This document shows positions 14,180-22,858 of a stretch of DNA of 37,548 nucleotides, piece after piece. Within the stretch, counting starts at the first letter, position 1. Every line of letters begins with the position of its first letter. The translations under genes were made by a program, and so were the position numbers. Below the pieces are notes generated by a model. It saw only the letters and a program-made list of their open reading frames with translations, was not told the DNA's origin and made no database searches. The DNA comes from an uncultured bacterium (GTDB lineage Bacteria > Verrucomicrobiota > Kiritimatiellia > RFP12 > UBA1067): NCBI GenBank assembly GCA_902779865.1, contig CACZDG010000040.1, positions 1 through 37,548 of the forward strand. Reading direction: 5' to 3'.

Positions 14180-14283
14180 AACGGTGCTAGGCCTTTCAGA
14201 CGCGTATGGTCGTTTCTGCGAGTTCCGATGAGCCGTGTGGCTTGTCTCGCGAATGGCGCGAAAGGAGGTTGTGCATTTGGCTC

Positions 14284-15690
14284 ATGAAAAAAACGATATT
14301 CGCGATGTTGTCGGTGTCGGCGAGCTGCGCCGCTTATGCCGCTTTTGACGTGGGGACGGCCATGGACTCGGCGGAGTTCTGGAAGTCCGATCCGGTCATG
14401 TTCGTTAAGCGCCACCAGGAGGAGGGCTTCAGGTTCACGTCGTCCGACCGCGAAAGCGCGGATACCCGCCTTGACGGGGCCGTCACGTATCACGGCATTC
14501 CCGTGTTCGAGAGCAAGATCGCCTTTACGGAAGACGGCCGCGGCGTCGCGCGCGTCGAGCTGATCCTCTTTTCGCCTGCGGGCACGGAGGTGAAGCAGAA
14601 GACCGACGTGCGCCACTACCGCCTCGTGCGGAACGCGAAGACGATAAACCGCGACGAGTTCGTGTTGCTGGTGAAGAATGTGCGTTCAAAGCTGACGCCG
14701 GCGGGGAAGGTTCCGCCGAAGCAGGTCGCCGAGCACACTAAAAAGCCCGTTGTGCAGAAATCGCAGACGTGGCCGAGGACGGCAATTCCAACAGAGACCA
14801 CGCTTACATGGAACTACAGCCAGGTGAGTACGAAGGAGAACACGTTCGAGGCAGGTTTCGTGCGCTTGGCGGTTGATGGCCCCGAACGTCTCTCGCGCAA
14901 GACCGGTGGGGCGTCCGCCAGACGCAAGCCAGCGTCGTCTCGCAAGATTGCGGACAACGTCCTTCGCGGTGCGCGCGGCGACGTGTACATCGAGAACGTG
15001 CCGATGGTTGACCAGGGGCAGAAGGGATACTGCGCGGCGGCCACGTCCGAGCGTGTTTTGCGCTACTACGGCCTTCAGGTTGACGAACATGAAATAGCCC
15101 AGGCGGCGGGGACTTCCGCAGAGGGGGGAACTACGCTTCAGGGGATGAAGAATTCAGTGTCGGCGATCGGCAAACGCTACAGCCTCGCGACGGTCGTAGC
15201 GTACGGAGACTTTCAGAAGTCCACCGAGGATAGGATACAGGGGCTTGTCCGCGAGGTCGAGGGTTACAACCGCGCCGCGCGGAAACTGAAGAAAGACCCT
15301 ATAAAGGAGGGCGTGTACATGAAGAGGCACGGCAACTCCATTTCGTACGACCCCCGCGCCTTGGATGAGGCGATGGACCCTGAAGTGCTGAAGTACATGA
15401 AAACGGAAGGGGCACAGAAGTCGAAGTACGCGAAGTTCCTCAAGGACGTCCACGACCAGGTCAACAAGGGCATCCCAATCTTCTGGGGCGTGACGCTTGG
15501 CATCTACCCGGAACCGGAGATCCCGCAATCTGGCGGCGGGCACATGCGCCTCATTATCGGCTACAACGACACGAAGAAGGAAATACTCTACACGGACACT
15601 TGGGGGGCCGGGCATGAACTGAAGCGAATGCCGGCCGAATGGGCGTGGACGATTACCCACTGCCTTATGTACATGAAACCGCTTAACTAG
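14284..15690 (+). CDS. Exported papain-like cysteine peptidase (C39-like domain)
   Basis: A 468-residue protein with signal peptide (MKKTIFAMLSVSASCAAYAA). Residues about 20-225 are an unrecognised domain with a basic, Thr-rich end. A C39-like domain follows from about 235: VPMVDQGQKGYCAAATSERV carries the oxyanion-hole Gln and the catalytic Cys250, GGGHMRLIIGYND the catalytic His420, and YTDTWG the third residue, Asp438. About 170 residues separate Cys and His, longer than the minimal domain, with a Lys-rich insertion (AARKLKKDPIKEGVYMKRHG). It probably works in the periplasm or outside the cell; substrate unknown. The start has a strong GGAGG, but 15 nt upstream, which is long; no better start exists. 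The kinase gene begins 9 nt later. Confidence 0.82.
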   Translation: MKKTIFAMLSVSASCAAYAAFDVGTAMDSAEFWKSDPVMFVKRHQEEGFRFTSSDRESADTRLDGAVTYHGIPVFESKIAFTEDGRGVARVELILFSPAGTEVKQKTDVRHYRLVRNAKTINRDEFVLLVKNVRSKLTPAGKVPPKQVAEHTKKPVVQKSQTWPRTAIPTETTLTWNYSQVSTKENTFEAGFVRLAVDGPERLSRKTGGASARRKPASSRKIADNVLRGARGDVYIENVPMVDQGQKGYCAAATSERVLRYYGLQVDEHEIAQAAGTSAEGGTTLQGMKNSVSAIGKRYSLATVVAYGDFQKSTEDRIQGLVREVEGYNRAARKLKKDPIKEGVYMKRHGNSISYDPRALDEAMDPEVLKYMKTEGAQKSKYAKFLKDVHDQVNKGIPIFWGVTLGIYPEPEIPQSGGGHMRLIIGYNDTKKEILYTDTWGAGHELKRMPAEWAWTITHCLMYMKPLN

Positions 15691-15699
15691 GAGGCATCC

Positions 15700-16815
15700 A
15701 TGGATCTCGCACTGCTCGTAAACCAGTTCAACGTCGAGGGACGCCTCGTAACGATCGTCCCGTTCGGTAACGGAAACATCAACGACACGTTCCTCGCCGT
15801 GTACCGCAACACGTTCACGGAAACGCAGGTGATAGTGCAGAGGGTCAACCGGGCGGTGTTTACGCAGCCCGAGGCTATCATGCGGAACATGCACAACATC
15901 ACGCTCCACTGCCACGAGAAGCTGGAGGCGGACGCCGCCGCAGGACGCGACGATCGCGTGTGGCAGATGCCTCGCATAATCAAGACGAAGGACGGGGCGG
16001 ATTACGTGACGGACGACAACGGCGACGTATGGCGCGTGATAACGCGTATCCTCTCCGCTCACGCATTCAACACGGCGCAGAGCCCCGAACACGTCCTTGA
16101 ATGCGGTTCCACGTTGGGACATTTCCACTACCTCGTATCGGACATGGATACTTCTTCCGTCGTCAATCCGCTGCCCGGTTTCCACGTGACGAGCGGATAC
16201 CTGCGCCAGTATGATGAGACGCTTGAGACGAGTGCGGTCGCCAAGGAACTTCTTTCCGCATCGATGGAGGCGCGCCGTCTTGCGAAGTTCATCGAGGACC
16301 GGCGCGATTTCGCAGTGTGCCTTGAGAAGGCGGAGACGAGCGGCGAACTGAAGCGGCGCATGTTCCACGGCGACCCGAAGGTGAACAACATCATGATCGA
16401 CGACTTCACCGGCAAGGGTACGGCGATGATCGACCTCGACACCGTCTCGCCCGGTCTCGCCCACATCGACTTCGGCGACGCCATCCGCTCACTATGCAAC
16501 CCCGCAGGCGAGGAGGAGCTGAACCTCGGCAAGGTGACGTTCGACGAAAACCTCTGCGCCGCATTCTGCAAGGGCTATATGGCGGAGGCGGGCGCGTTCC
16601 TCACAGACGCCGACCGTGCGTATCTATACGATGCGATTCGCCTCGTGCCGTTCGAGCTGGGACTCCGTTTCTTCCAGGACTACCTTGCCGGCGACGTCTA
16701 TTTCAAGGTACGCCAGTCCGGACAGAACCTCAACCGCGCACGTGTGCAGTTCCGACTGTGCGAGGCGATTGAGGCGCGCGAGCGTTCGATTCGCGAACTC
16801 CTTGCGAAACTGTGA
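15700..16815 (+). CDS. Phosphotransferase-family kinase, similar to N-acetylhexosamine 1-kinase (NahK)
   Basis: A 371-residue aminoglycoside-phosphotransferase-fold kinase. Its N-terminal nucleotide loop VPFGNGNINDTFLAVY, catalytic loop FHGDPKVNNIMIDD (Asp225) and metal-binding MIDLDTVSPGLAHIDFGDAIR resemble NahK of bifidobacteria, which phosphorylates GlcNAc and GalNAc at C1 using ATP. APH enzymes normally have HGD-x-x-x-x-N and a DFG-like DxD, both met here. A sugar kinase is more likely than antibiotic resistance because of the NahK-like GNGxINDT and DTVxPGL blocks; exact sugar is not determinable. Strong AGGAGG 5 nt before ATG. Length fits NahK (about 360). It is probably co-transcribed with the upstream peptidase. 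Confidence 0.82.
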   Translation: MDLALLVNQFNVEGRLVTIVPFGNGNINDTFLAVYRNTFTETQVIVQRVNRAVFTQPEAIMRNMHNITLHCHEKLEADAAAGRDDRVWQMPRIIKTKDGADYVTDDNGDVWRVITRILSAHAFNTAQSPEHVLECGSTLGHFHYLVSDMDTSSVVNPLPGFHVTSGYLRQYDETLETSAVAKELLSASMEARRLAKFIEDRRDFAVCLEKAETSGELKRRMFHGDPKVNNIMIDDFTGKGTAMIDLDTVSPGLAHIDFGDAIRSLCNPAGEEELNLGKVTFDENLCAAFCKGYMAEAGAFLTDADRAYLYDAIRLVPFELGLRFFQDYLAGDVYFKVRQSGQNLNRARVQFRLCEAIEARERSIRELLAKL

Positions 16816-16844
16816 CCTACGTTTGCTAAAAGGTCTAGACAACT

Positions 16845-16973
16845 ATGAGAGTCCTCGCAGCCGCACTTGCGGCATCGTTCTCCTTTTCGGCTACGTCGGA
16901 ACAGGTGATTGCAGATTTTGGGGAACCTCCAATCGTATGTACCACTTGTTGCTGCGCCGCCGTTTTGGTATAA
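16845..16973 (+). CDS. Small ORF with signal-peptide-like start, possibly a gene remnant
   Basis: A 42-codon ORF beginning MRVLAAALAASFSFSATSEQ, which looks like a Sec signal peptide with an A-x-S-like cleavage region, followed by VIADFGEPP and a Cys-rich tail CTTCCCAAVLV. AAAAGG lies about 10 nt upstream of the ATG. Its stop falls inside the -10 box of the next promoter. The abrupt end soon after ADFGEPP suggests the 5' remnant of a longer secreted protein, but a short secreted peptide is also possible. No family recognised. Confidence 0.3.
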   Translation: MRVLAAALAASFSFSATSEQVIADFGEPPIVCTTCCCAAVLV

Positions 16974-16974
16974 T
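16966..16974 (+). promoter_or_regulatory. Extended -10 promoter of the GldA-like ABC transporter operon
   Basis: TGG-TATAAT with a perfect hexamer at 16969-16974, preceded by a T-run and lacking a clear -35. An ATG (16983) lies 8 nt downstream, placing the start codon at or within about 2 nt of the expected transcription start. Confidence 0.6.
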
Positions 16975-16982
16975 AACGGGCC

Positions 16983-17090
16983 ATGAGCGATAAGAGAGTA
17001 GGCAATTTGACATTAATTATGTTCCTTCAGACGGGAGCATATTGCGTCGCTCATCATGTCTCCAATCAGGAATTCCCTTTTCAAGAGTAA
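16983..17090 (+). CDS. 35-residue leaderless ORF coupled to the ABC ATPase gene
   Basis: An ORF of 35 codons beginning MSDKRVGNLTLIMFLQTG and ending NQEFPFQE. Its stop TAA (17088-17090) shares one base with the ATG of the ABC ATPase (TAATG). The start codon is 8 nt after a perfect extended -10 and has no Shine-Dalgarno. The ATPase has only a weak AAGAG, so translation through this ORF may deliver ribosomes to it. No sequence similarity recognised. It could be a regulatory leader peptide, a small protein, or chance. Confidence 0.45.
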   Translation: MSDKRVGNLTLIMFLQTGAYCVAHHVSNQEFPFQE

Positions 17091-17803
17091 TGCTGGATGT
17101 AAAACACATATCGTTTTCATGGGGGCGCTCTCCGGTTCTGGACGGCGTCTCCTTCACGGTATCGCCCGGCGAGACCGTGGTGCTGGCTGGTGCTAACGGC
17201 GCTGGAAAGACCACGTTGCTTCGCATCCTCGCCGGCGTGTGTCTGCCGTCTTCGGGAACGGTGGTCGGCGATAAGGTCGATGTGATGCGCTCGCCTCTCC
17301 GTTACCGTCGGCTTCTCGGGTATCTGCCGGAGTCGGCGCCAGTGGAGCCAGGCATGACCGTTAAGGACTACCTCAAATACCGGGCAAACCTCAAGGGCGA
17401 AATATCAAAGAAGATTCGCCACCGAGTGCATGAGGCGATGGAACTGTGCGGACTTACCGAACGCGCGAACGTGTGCGTGGACGTGCTGTCGCAGGGGTTT
17501 CGCAAGCGTGTGGCGCTCGCGGACGCGATTCTGCTCCGTCCGCGCTTCCTTTTCCTCGACGACCTCTTCGCGGGGCTTGACGCGGAAACGCGCTTTTCCG
17601 TTGGTCGGATACTCAAGGCCGTTTCGACGTTTGCTGCAACCGTAGTTTCGGGACATGAACTAGACGAATTGCAGGGGCTGGCGTCCAGGTTCCTGGTGTT
17701 GAAGGGCGGGCGGGTGTTCGTTGCGAAGACGGCGTCAGAAGTGCGCGCTGAACTGTTGCCCGCGCTGGCAGGCGCCAACGAGGAAGGCCAGGTGTCGGCA
17801 TGA
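17090..17803 (+). CDS. ABC transporter ATP-binding protein, GldA-like
   Basis: A 237-residue ABC ATPase. Walker A GANGAGKT is at 34-41, the GldA-typical GYLPESAPVEPGMTVKDYL at 77-95, the signature LSQGF at 133-137, Walker B FLFLD at 153-157 and switch His189. The residue after the Walker B Asp, normally the catalytic Glu, is Asp158 (LDDLFAGLD). It is expected to energise the permease encoded by the next gene; related GldA/GldFG complexes are associated with gliding in Bacteroidota but occur widely in non-gliding bacteria. ATG 17090 is chosen because the preceding small ORF ends there and the ABC fold begins at once; a TTG at 17042 would extend it by 16 residues. The stop overlaps the permease ATG as ATGA. 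Confidence 0.9.
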   Translation: MLDVKHISFSWGRSPVLDGVSFTVSPGETVVLAGANGAGKTTLLRILAGVCLPSSGTVVGDKVDVMRSPLRYRRLLGYLPESAPVEPGMTVKDYLKYRANLKGEISKKIRHRVHEAMELCGLTERANVCVDVLSQGFRKRVALADAILLRPRFLFLDDLFAGLDAETRFSVGRILKAVSTFAATVVSGHELDELQGLASRFLVLKGGRVFVAKTASEVRAELLPALAGANEEGQVSA

Positions 17804-20019
17804 GGTCTATACTGGTTATTTTTTCTCGTACGTTCGGAGCGTTGGCTGGATCCCTTTCATCCGCCATCGCAATTGCCGTGTTCCTTGCCGTGGCAGGAGG
17901 CCTTTTCGCGCACTCGCTGCTTGAAGGCGAGGGCGGCCTTACGCCAATTACCGTATTGTGGGCGGTGTCCGCCGCGCCCGTTCTACCCGTGCTTGCCGCT
18001 GTCCTCACGATGCGGCTTGTGGCGGATGAACGTGTCTCAGGCCGTCTCGAACTGTTGCTTTCGGCATCCGTGCGGGAGCGCGAGATCATAATAGGCAAGT
18101 TCCTCGGCGCGTGGTTGTACCTTGTCCTGGCGCTTGTCGCATATCTTGCCGTTCCGTTGGCCCTGTTGCCGTTCGCGGCGCCGGCGCTGGATGTACACAT
18201 GTCGTTTTGGACTTTTCTACCGGCCTTTGCGGCGCTGCTGATGCAATCGGCCCTGTGGTGCGCTTGTGGGGTGCTGACGAGCGTCTGCTTCCGGCCGTCC
18301 GCAGTCGCCGCTGTCGCGTCCCTGTTGCTTACGGTCGTGCTGCCATCCGTCGCCTATCAAGCTGCGTTTATCTGGATGCGAGGCTGGCGCCTCCACCTTT
18401 CGGGAATGCCTGTTACTGTTCATCTTGTGGACATCTCCACCGGGCTCATCCATCTTTCGACGCTTGCGTTCTATTTTGTGATGACGGTTTTTACCCTCTT
18501 TGCGTCAACGAAGATGCTTGCCGTCACGCGCCTCAAGGGGAGCGGTTTCGCAGGCGTGAGGTTTTCCACGGCTGTGGTTCTGTCGCTTGGTCTTGTGTTC
18601 TCCGTCTGCGCGGTAGTGCTTGTAGGGAGGTTCCGCGTGTCGGTGGAGCTTGCGTCGAGGAACGGCTTTTCGGCTTCCGACAGGACGAGGCAGATACTTG
18701 CCGAGACTAGTGGCGAGACGGTGGAGGTTACGTGCTTCCTCTCCCGCAGCGCCCCTGCGTACATGTCGGCGCGGAGGTTGCTGCGCGGGCTCGAGGCGAC
18801 GGCGCGCGGCATCGCTGGCGTTCAGCTGGACGTCAAGACGGTTGATCCCCGCTGGGACCTCGGGGACGCGGAGCGCCTTGTGAAGGAGGGCGTGGCGGAG
18901 GGTACGCTTGTGTTCAGGCGCGGACGCCGCCATGTGAGTGTTCCCGTTGCCGACATCTTCGGCGTAACGACCAACAGCGTGGTCGAGGTCTCCGCCGAAA
19001 GGCTTTTCGAAGGGGAGAGCATCTGCGCCTCCGCGGTGCAGAAGTTGTCGGTCTCAGGCGGAAGGCGCGGCACGGTGTACTTCACGACCGGGCACGGCGA
19101 GTGGTCCGCTAATTCGTACGACGTGCAGTACGGCATGAGCGACATCGCCCGCGAACTGAGACAGGACGGATACAGGATAAAGGAAATCGACCTTCCGCAG
19201 TCGCCGAAGATTCCGGACGACTGCGCCGTTATGGTCGTGGCCGGAGCCAGGGAGCCTTTCTCGCGTACCGAGCTTTTGCGCATTGACGGATTCCTTCGTG
19301 CTGGCGGGCGGATGCTCGTGCTAGCCGCGCAGTCACCGAACGCCGGCGTCGGGGCGCTGCTGGCGGACTGGGGGGTGCGCCAGTTGCCGTTCACCGCCGT
19401 CTCGCCGACGCGCACCTTCAACGGCGCGGACGTGCTGGTTTCCGACTTCGGCGACCATGCGGTTACGCGTCCGCTCACCGGATGTACCCTGCTATTTGAA
19501 AGCGCCTCCGTGCTTGAACCTACGGCGTCGGTCGGCACTAACGCGGTGAACGCGGCGCCTGCCGTGGCGGTGGACCGTACCGAGTTCACCGCGCTTGCCA
19601 GCACGGATTCAGGCAGCTGGGGCGAAGCGGACGTCTCCGTGCGTCCGTGGGCGTTCGACCCGACTGCTGAACCCAAGGGGCCGCTGGTCCTTGCGGTGGC
19701 CCTGGAGCGCGGAGGCGGGGCGGCCAAGGACCTTGCCTTCCGTCCCACCCGCATAGTGGTTATCGGCGATTCGTCCTTTGCCGTCAACGGTGCGCTCAAG
19801 CGTCGGGCGAACGCGAACCGCGACTTCCTCCTCAACGCCGTCGCGTGGCTCGCGGGGCTGGATGCGTTCACTGAATCGCGCACGCCAGATAGCGTCGTGT
19901 CAACGGGGCTTGACCGTGCCGGATGGATACGCTTCGGGCTTTACGCCGCCCTCGTGCCGGCTTCGGCCGTGTTGCTGCTGGCATTCGCGGCCGCACTGCG
20001 CAGAAGGAGGCTGGCATGA
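17800..20019 (+). CDS. ABC-2 permease fused to GldG-like substrate/auxiliary domain (GldF-GldG fusion)
   Basis: A 739-residue membrane protein. Residues 1 to about 290 contain six or seven hydrophobic helices of the ABC-2 permease type, with MRLVADERVSGRLELLLSAS, a typical motif between helices. Residues about 300-690 form a large extracytoplasmic GldG/ABC_transp_aux-like domain (EVTCFLSRSAPAYMSARRLL, VYFTTGHGEWS, FLRAGGRMLVLAAQ), and a final helix at about 712-735 ends in basic residues. In many bacteria GldF and GldG are separate, and the fusion keeps their order. It overlaps the ATPase gene and the DUF4340 gene by 4 nt each, so the three products probably form one complex. Substrate unknown. 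Confidence 0.88.
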   Translation: MRSILVIFSRTFGALAGSLSSAIAIAVFLAVAGGLFAHSLLEGEGGLTPITVLWAVSAAPVLPVLAAVLTMRLVADERVSGRLELLLSASVREREIIIGKFLGAWLYLVLALVAYLAVPLALLPFAAPALDVHMSFWTFLPAFAALLMQSALWCACGVLTSVCFRPSAVAAVASLLLTVVLPSVAYQAAFIWMRGWRLHLSGMPVTVHLVDISTGLIHLSTLAFYFVMTVFTLFASTKMLAVTRLKGSGFAGVRFSTAVVLSLGLVFSVCAVVLVGRFRVSVELASRNGFSASDRTRQILAETSGETVEVTCFLSRSAPAYMSARRLLRGLEATARGIAGVQLDVKTVDPRWDLGDAERLVKEGVAEGTLVFRRGRRHVSVPVADIFGVTTNSVVEVSAERLFEGESICASAVQKLSVSGGRRGTVYFTTGHGEWSANSYDVQYGMSDIARELRQDGYRIKEIDLPQSPKIPDDCAVMVVAGAREPFSRTELLRIDGFLRAGGRMLVLAAQSPNAGVGALLADWGVRQLPFTAVSPTRTFNGADVLVSDFGDHAVTRPLTGCTLLFESASVLEPTASVGTNAVNAAPAVAVDRTEFTALASTDSGSWGEADVSVRPWAFDPTAEPKGPLVLAVALERGGGAAKDLAFRPTRIVVIGDSSFAVNGALKRRANANRDFLLNAVAWLAGLDAFTESRTPDSVVSTGLDRAGWIRFGLYAALVPASAVLLLAFAAALRRRRLA

Positions 20020-21746
20020 GCAACAGGCGCTTCATCCTTTTCTTTATCGTCGGCATAATCCTCACTGGTGGGATGCTGGTGTTTACGGAGACTCGGGCAA
20101 GGCGTACCGCTCCGGGGCCGCAGGCAACCGTGCTCTGCTCGATCAAGCCCGCTGATGTGGACGAATGCAGCATCAAGGAAGGTGGCAAGGACGCGGTTCG
20201 CATCGTGCGGGAGGCTGACGGCGGTTGGCGCATAAAGGATCCGTTTGAAATCGTGGCGGACGCATCGGCCGTGATGCGTCTCATTGACGTGCTTACGCTC
20301 GTCCAGGTCGAGGACATGCGTTCCGATGGCGAACTTCTGGAGATGGGGGAGACGTTGGACGACTTCGGGATTGGGCAGTCGTCGCTGTCGGTAGTCCTTG
20401 GATCGGGCGCGCGCCGGTTCGGAGTTGTGTTCGGACGCATGTCGCCGTCAGGTGGCGAGGTATATGCCCACGTCGAGGAATCGCGCCGTGTTTACACGCT
20501 GCAAGCCGCCGCGTTCGGGCGGATTCCGCGCACGGTTGACGAATTCCGCACGCGCGGCGTGATGGAATGCCAGCGCGACGATGTCGCAGGGCTAGACATC
20601 CGCGTTCCCGACAAGCCCGCGATGAGGCTCGAACGCAACGGTGGGACTTGGTCGATTATCTTGCCGGCCACGGCCCCTGCGGACGGTGCCGCGGTTGGTG
20701 CGCTCGTGGATCGCATAGTGTCTGCACAGGTGGTGGAGTTCGAGATACCGTCGGCGAGCCATCCGGCGATGCCGTCCGGCGGACTCCGTGCGGACGATCT
20801 TGTGCCGTACGGGCTTGACGCCGGTTTGTCGGTGACTGTGCGCGGCGCCGCCGGACTTTCCGAGCAAATCGTATTCGGACACCAGGCCGGCACGAACCTC
20901 GTGTGGGCGCTTGTGCGTAACGGCACTTCGGTCGTGAAACTTGAAGCGGACCTTGCGGAACGTTGCCGCGTGGGCGGCGAGACCCTGCGCGACACGCGCG
21001 TATTCCCGCTTGCTGACGGAGAGACGCTGAAGTCCGTGTCGGTTGTCGCGGGACCTGCCGTGTACGTGCTAGCGCAGGTCACAAACGACGAATGGCGCAT
21101 TGAGGCGCCCGTAGTCGCGCCCGCCGACCAGGAGAAGGCCTCCGCGTTCGTCGAACGCCTGCTGCGACTCCGCCAGGACGACGTTTCCGACGAAAAGCAG
21201 GCGGGCGAGGACCGTGTCCTCGTGAGCCTTTCCACTTCCGTCACGAACCGCCCCGGCCTTTCGGTGCAGGCGTCGCTGTTCGGCGGCAAGACTGCGTTCG
21301 CCGATCTCCGATCCAAGACGCTGCTCAAGATAGACCCGGCAACGGTGCGGAGGCTCTCCGTGCGCACTGATTCCGGCGCGGAGACCGCCATGCAGTGGAA
21401 CTCCGACCGGAAGGCTTGGGACCTTGTGCGTGGCAAGGACGCCACTGATACGCGGCGCATCAACGACGCAGCCGTGAAGGGACTTATCTCCGCCCTTGCC
21501 CGAGTGGAGGCGACGGGCGTGGAAACTCTTGCGGCCTCTGCCGACGACTTGCGCCGGTGCGGACTCGACAAGCCCGCATTCACCATTGCCGTGGACGTGG
21601 ACTCCGCAGACGCCGTGCGGCAAAACGTGCTTCTCGGCGGCAGCGCCCCCGGTGGCGGGCGCTATGCGACGGTTGGCGGCGCGGACGCGGTGTTCGTGCT
21701 GTCCCGCAGGACGGTGGCGGACTTCACCGCCCCGCTTGCGGAATGA
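20016..21746 (+). CDS. DUF4340 domain protein associated with the GldA/GldFG-type transporter
   Basis: A 576-residue protein with one N-terminal membrane helix (RFILFFIVGIILTGGMLVF) and a long extracytoplasmic region of repeated beta-rich modules. Each has the DUF4340 pattern of a phosphate-free beta domain followed by a W-x-I/L segment (GGWRIKDPFEIVADASAVM, GTWSIILPATAPADGAAV, DEWRIEAPVVAPADQEKAS, KAWDLVRGKDATDTRRINDA). That is four related units near residues 50-110, 200-260, 345-410 and 455-530. DUF4340 genes typically follow GldG-like genes. ATG 20016 has AGGAGG 5 nt upstream and overlaps the permease stop. The next gene is 30 nt away with its own ribosome binding site. Function unknown; probably a structural partner of the transporter. 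Confidence 0.85.
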   Translation: MSNRRFILFFIVGIILTGGMLVFTETRARRTAPGPQATVLCSIKPADVDECSIKEGGKDAVRIVREADGGWRIKDPFEIVADASAVMRLIDVLTLVQVEDMRSDGELLEMGETLDDFGIGQSSLSVVLGSGARRFGVVFGRMSPSGGEVYAHVEESRRVYTLQAAAFGRIPRTVDEFRTRGVMECQRDDVAGLDIRVPDKPAMRLERNGGTWSIILPATAPADGAAVGALVDRIVSAQVVEFEIPSASHPAMPSGGLRADDLVPYGLDAGLSVTVRGAAGLSEQIVFGHQAGTNLVWALVRNGTSVVKLEADLAERCRVGGETLRDTRVFPLADGETLKSVSVVAGPAVYVLAQVTNDEWRIEAPVVAPADQEKASAFVERLLRLRQDDVSDEKQAGEDRVLVSLSTSVTNRPGLSVQASLFGGKTAFADLRSKTLLKIDPATVRRLSVRTDSGAETAMQWNSDRKAWDLVRGKDATDTRRINDAAVKGLISALARVEATGVETLAASADDLRRCGLDKPAFTIAVDVDSADAVRQNVLLGGSAPGGGRYATVGGADAVFVLSRRTVADFTAPLAE

Positions 21747-21776
21747 CTTTGAAAATGGAATTGAAAGGAACTTGCA

Positions 21777-22835
21777 ATGGCAAATGAAATTAAAACGGTG
21801 CTTGTGACTGGTGGAAGCGGATTCCTGGGAATCAACCTGATCCGCCACCTCCGCACGAAAGGCGTGGAGCATATACGGGTTTTGGATATCGCGCCGTTCG
21901 ACTATCCGGAGGCGAAGGAGCCGTGGTTAGAGTTCACGCTTGGCGACGTGCGAGACGCGGCGACTGTGAACAGGTGCGTCGCTGGATGCGATGCTGTCGT
22001 CAACACGGCGGCGGCCCTGCCGCTCTACTCGCCGGAGGACATCCGCACGACGGAAGTGGACGGCGCGCGCAACGTGATTGCGGCATGCCGCCGCGCGGGC
22101 GACGTGAGGATGGTGCAGATATCGTCCACCGCCGTGTACGGCGTCCCCAAGAAACACCCCATCTATGAAGACGACGCGCTCATTGGCGTGGGGCCTTACG
22201 GCCACGCGAAGATCGAGGCGGAGGCGTTGTGCCGCGCAGCGCGGGAGGAGGGCTTCTGCGTGCCCATCATACGTCCGAAGAGCTTCATTGGGCCGGAGCG
22301 CCTTGGCGTGTTCGCCCTGTTCTACGACTGGGCGTACACGGGCCACGGCTTCCCCATGATCGGCAGCGGAAAGAATCGCTACCAGCTGATGGACGTGGAA
22401 GACCTCTGCTGCGCCATCTGGAGCGCGATGACGCTCGACGCGAAGATCGTCAACACCGAGTTCAACATCGGCGCAAAGGAATTCACCACGATGCGCGAGG
22501 ACTACCAGGCCGTCCTCGACCGTGCCGGACATGGAAAGAAGATACGCGGACTTCCCGTAAAGCCAATCGTGTTCATCTTGCGCATCCTCGAGAAACTGCA
22601 CCTCTCGCCGTTGTATCCGTGGGTGTACGAGACGGCGTCCACCGACAGCTTCGTTTCGATCGCTCGCGCGGAAAAGCTGCTCGGCTTCGCGCCGAAGTAC
22701 TCGAACAAGGACGCGCTCGTGCGCAATTACGACTGGTACGTGGCGAACCTCGACTCCTTCAAGGGCAAGACGGGCGTGTCGCACCGCGTGCCGTGGAAGC
22801 AGGGCCTGCTGGCCTGCGCCAAGTGGTTCTTCTAA
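21777..22835 (+). CDS. NAD-dependent epimerase/dehydratase (extended SDR)
   Basis: A 352-residue extended short-chain dehydrogenase. The Rossmann motif is [16 protein letters not shown] near the N-terminus. LGDVRD marks the adenine-binding region, [11 protein letters not shown] carries the catalytic Ser/Thr, and [11 protein letters not shown] the Tyr-x-x-x-Lys pair. [12 protein letters not shown] and [11 protein letters not shown] match sugar-nucleotide epimerases. The substrate, probably a nucleotide sugar, cannot be told. GAAAGGAA lies 7 nt before ATG. It shares at most a 1-nt boundary (TAATG) with a possible earlier start of rnr, so the two are likely in one operon. Confidence 0.9.
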   Translation: MANEIKTVLVTGGSGFLGINLIRHLRTKGVEHIRVLDIAPFDYPEAKEPWLEFTLGDVRDAATVNRCVAGCDAVVNTAAALPLYSPEDIRTTEVDGARNVIAACRRAGDVRMVQISSTAVYGVPKKHPIYEDDALIGVGPYGHAKIEAEALCRAAREEGFCVPIIRPKSFIGPERLGVFALFYDWAYTGHGFPMIGSGKNRYQLMDVEDLCCAIWSAMTLDAKIVNTEFNIGAKEFTTMREDYQAVLDRAGHGKKIRGLPVKPIVFILRILEKLHLSPLYPWVYETASTDSFVSIARAEKLLGFAPKYSNKDALVRNYDWYVANLDSFKGKTGVSHRVPWKQGLLACAKWFF

Positions 22836-22858
22836 TGCGGCGGAAATCGGAGCATGGC

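Noticed and set aside
15154-16464. 436-codon minus-strand frame across the peptidase and kinase genes
   Set aside because: Antisense shadow with His/Arg/Val-rich sequence; crosses two well-supported genes.
15700-16815. Aminoglycoside resistance phosphotransferase
   Set aside because: Fold is shared, but the GNGxINDT and DLDTVSPG blocks match N-acetylhexosamine kinase rather than APH resistance enzymes.
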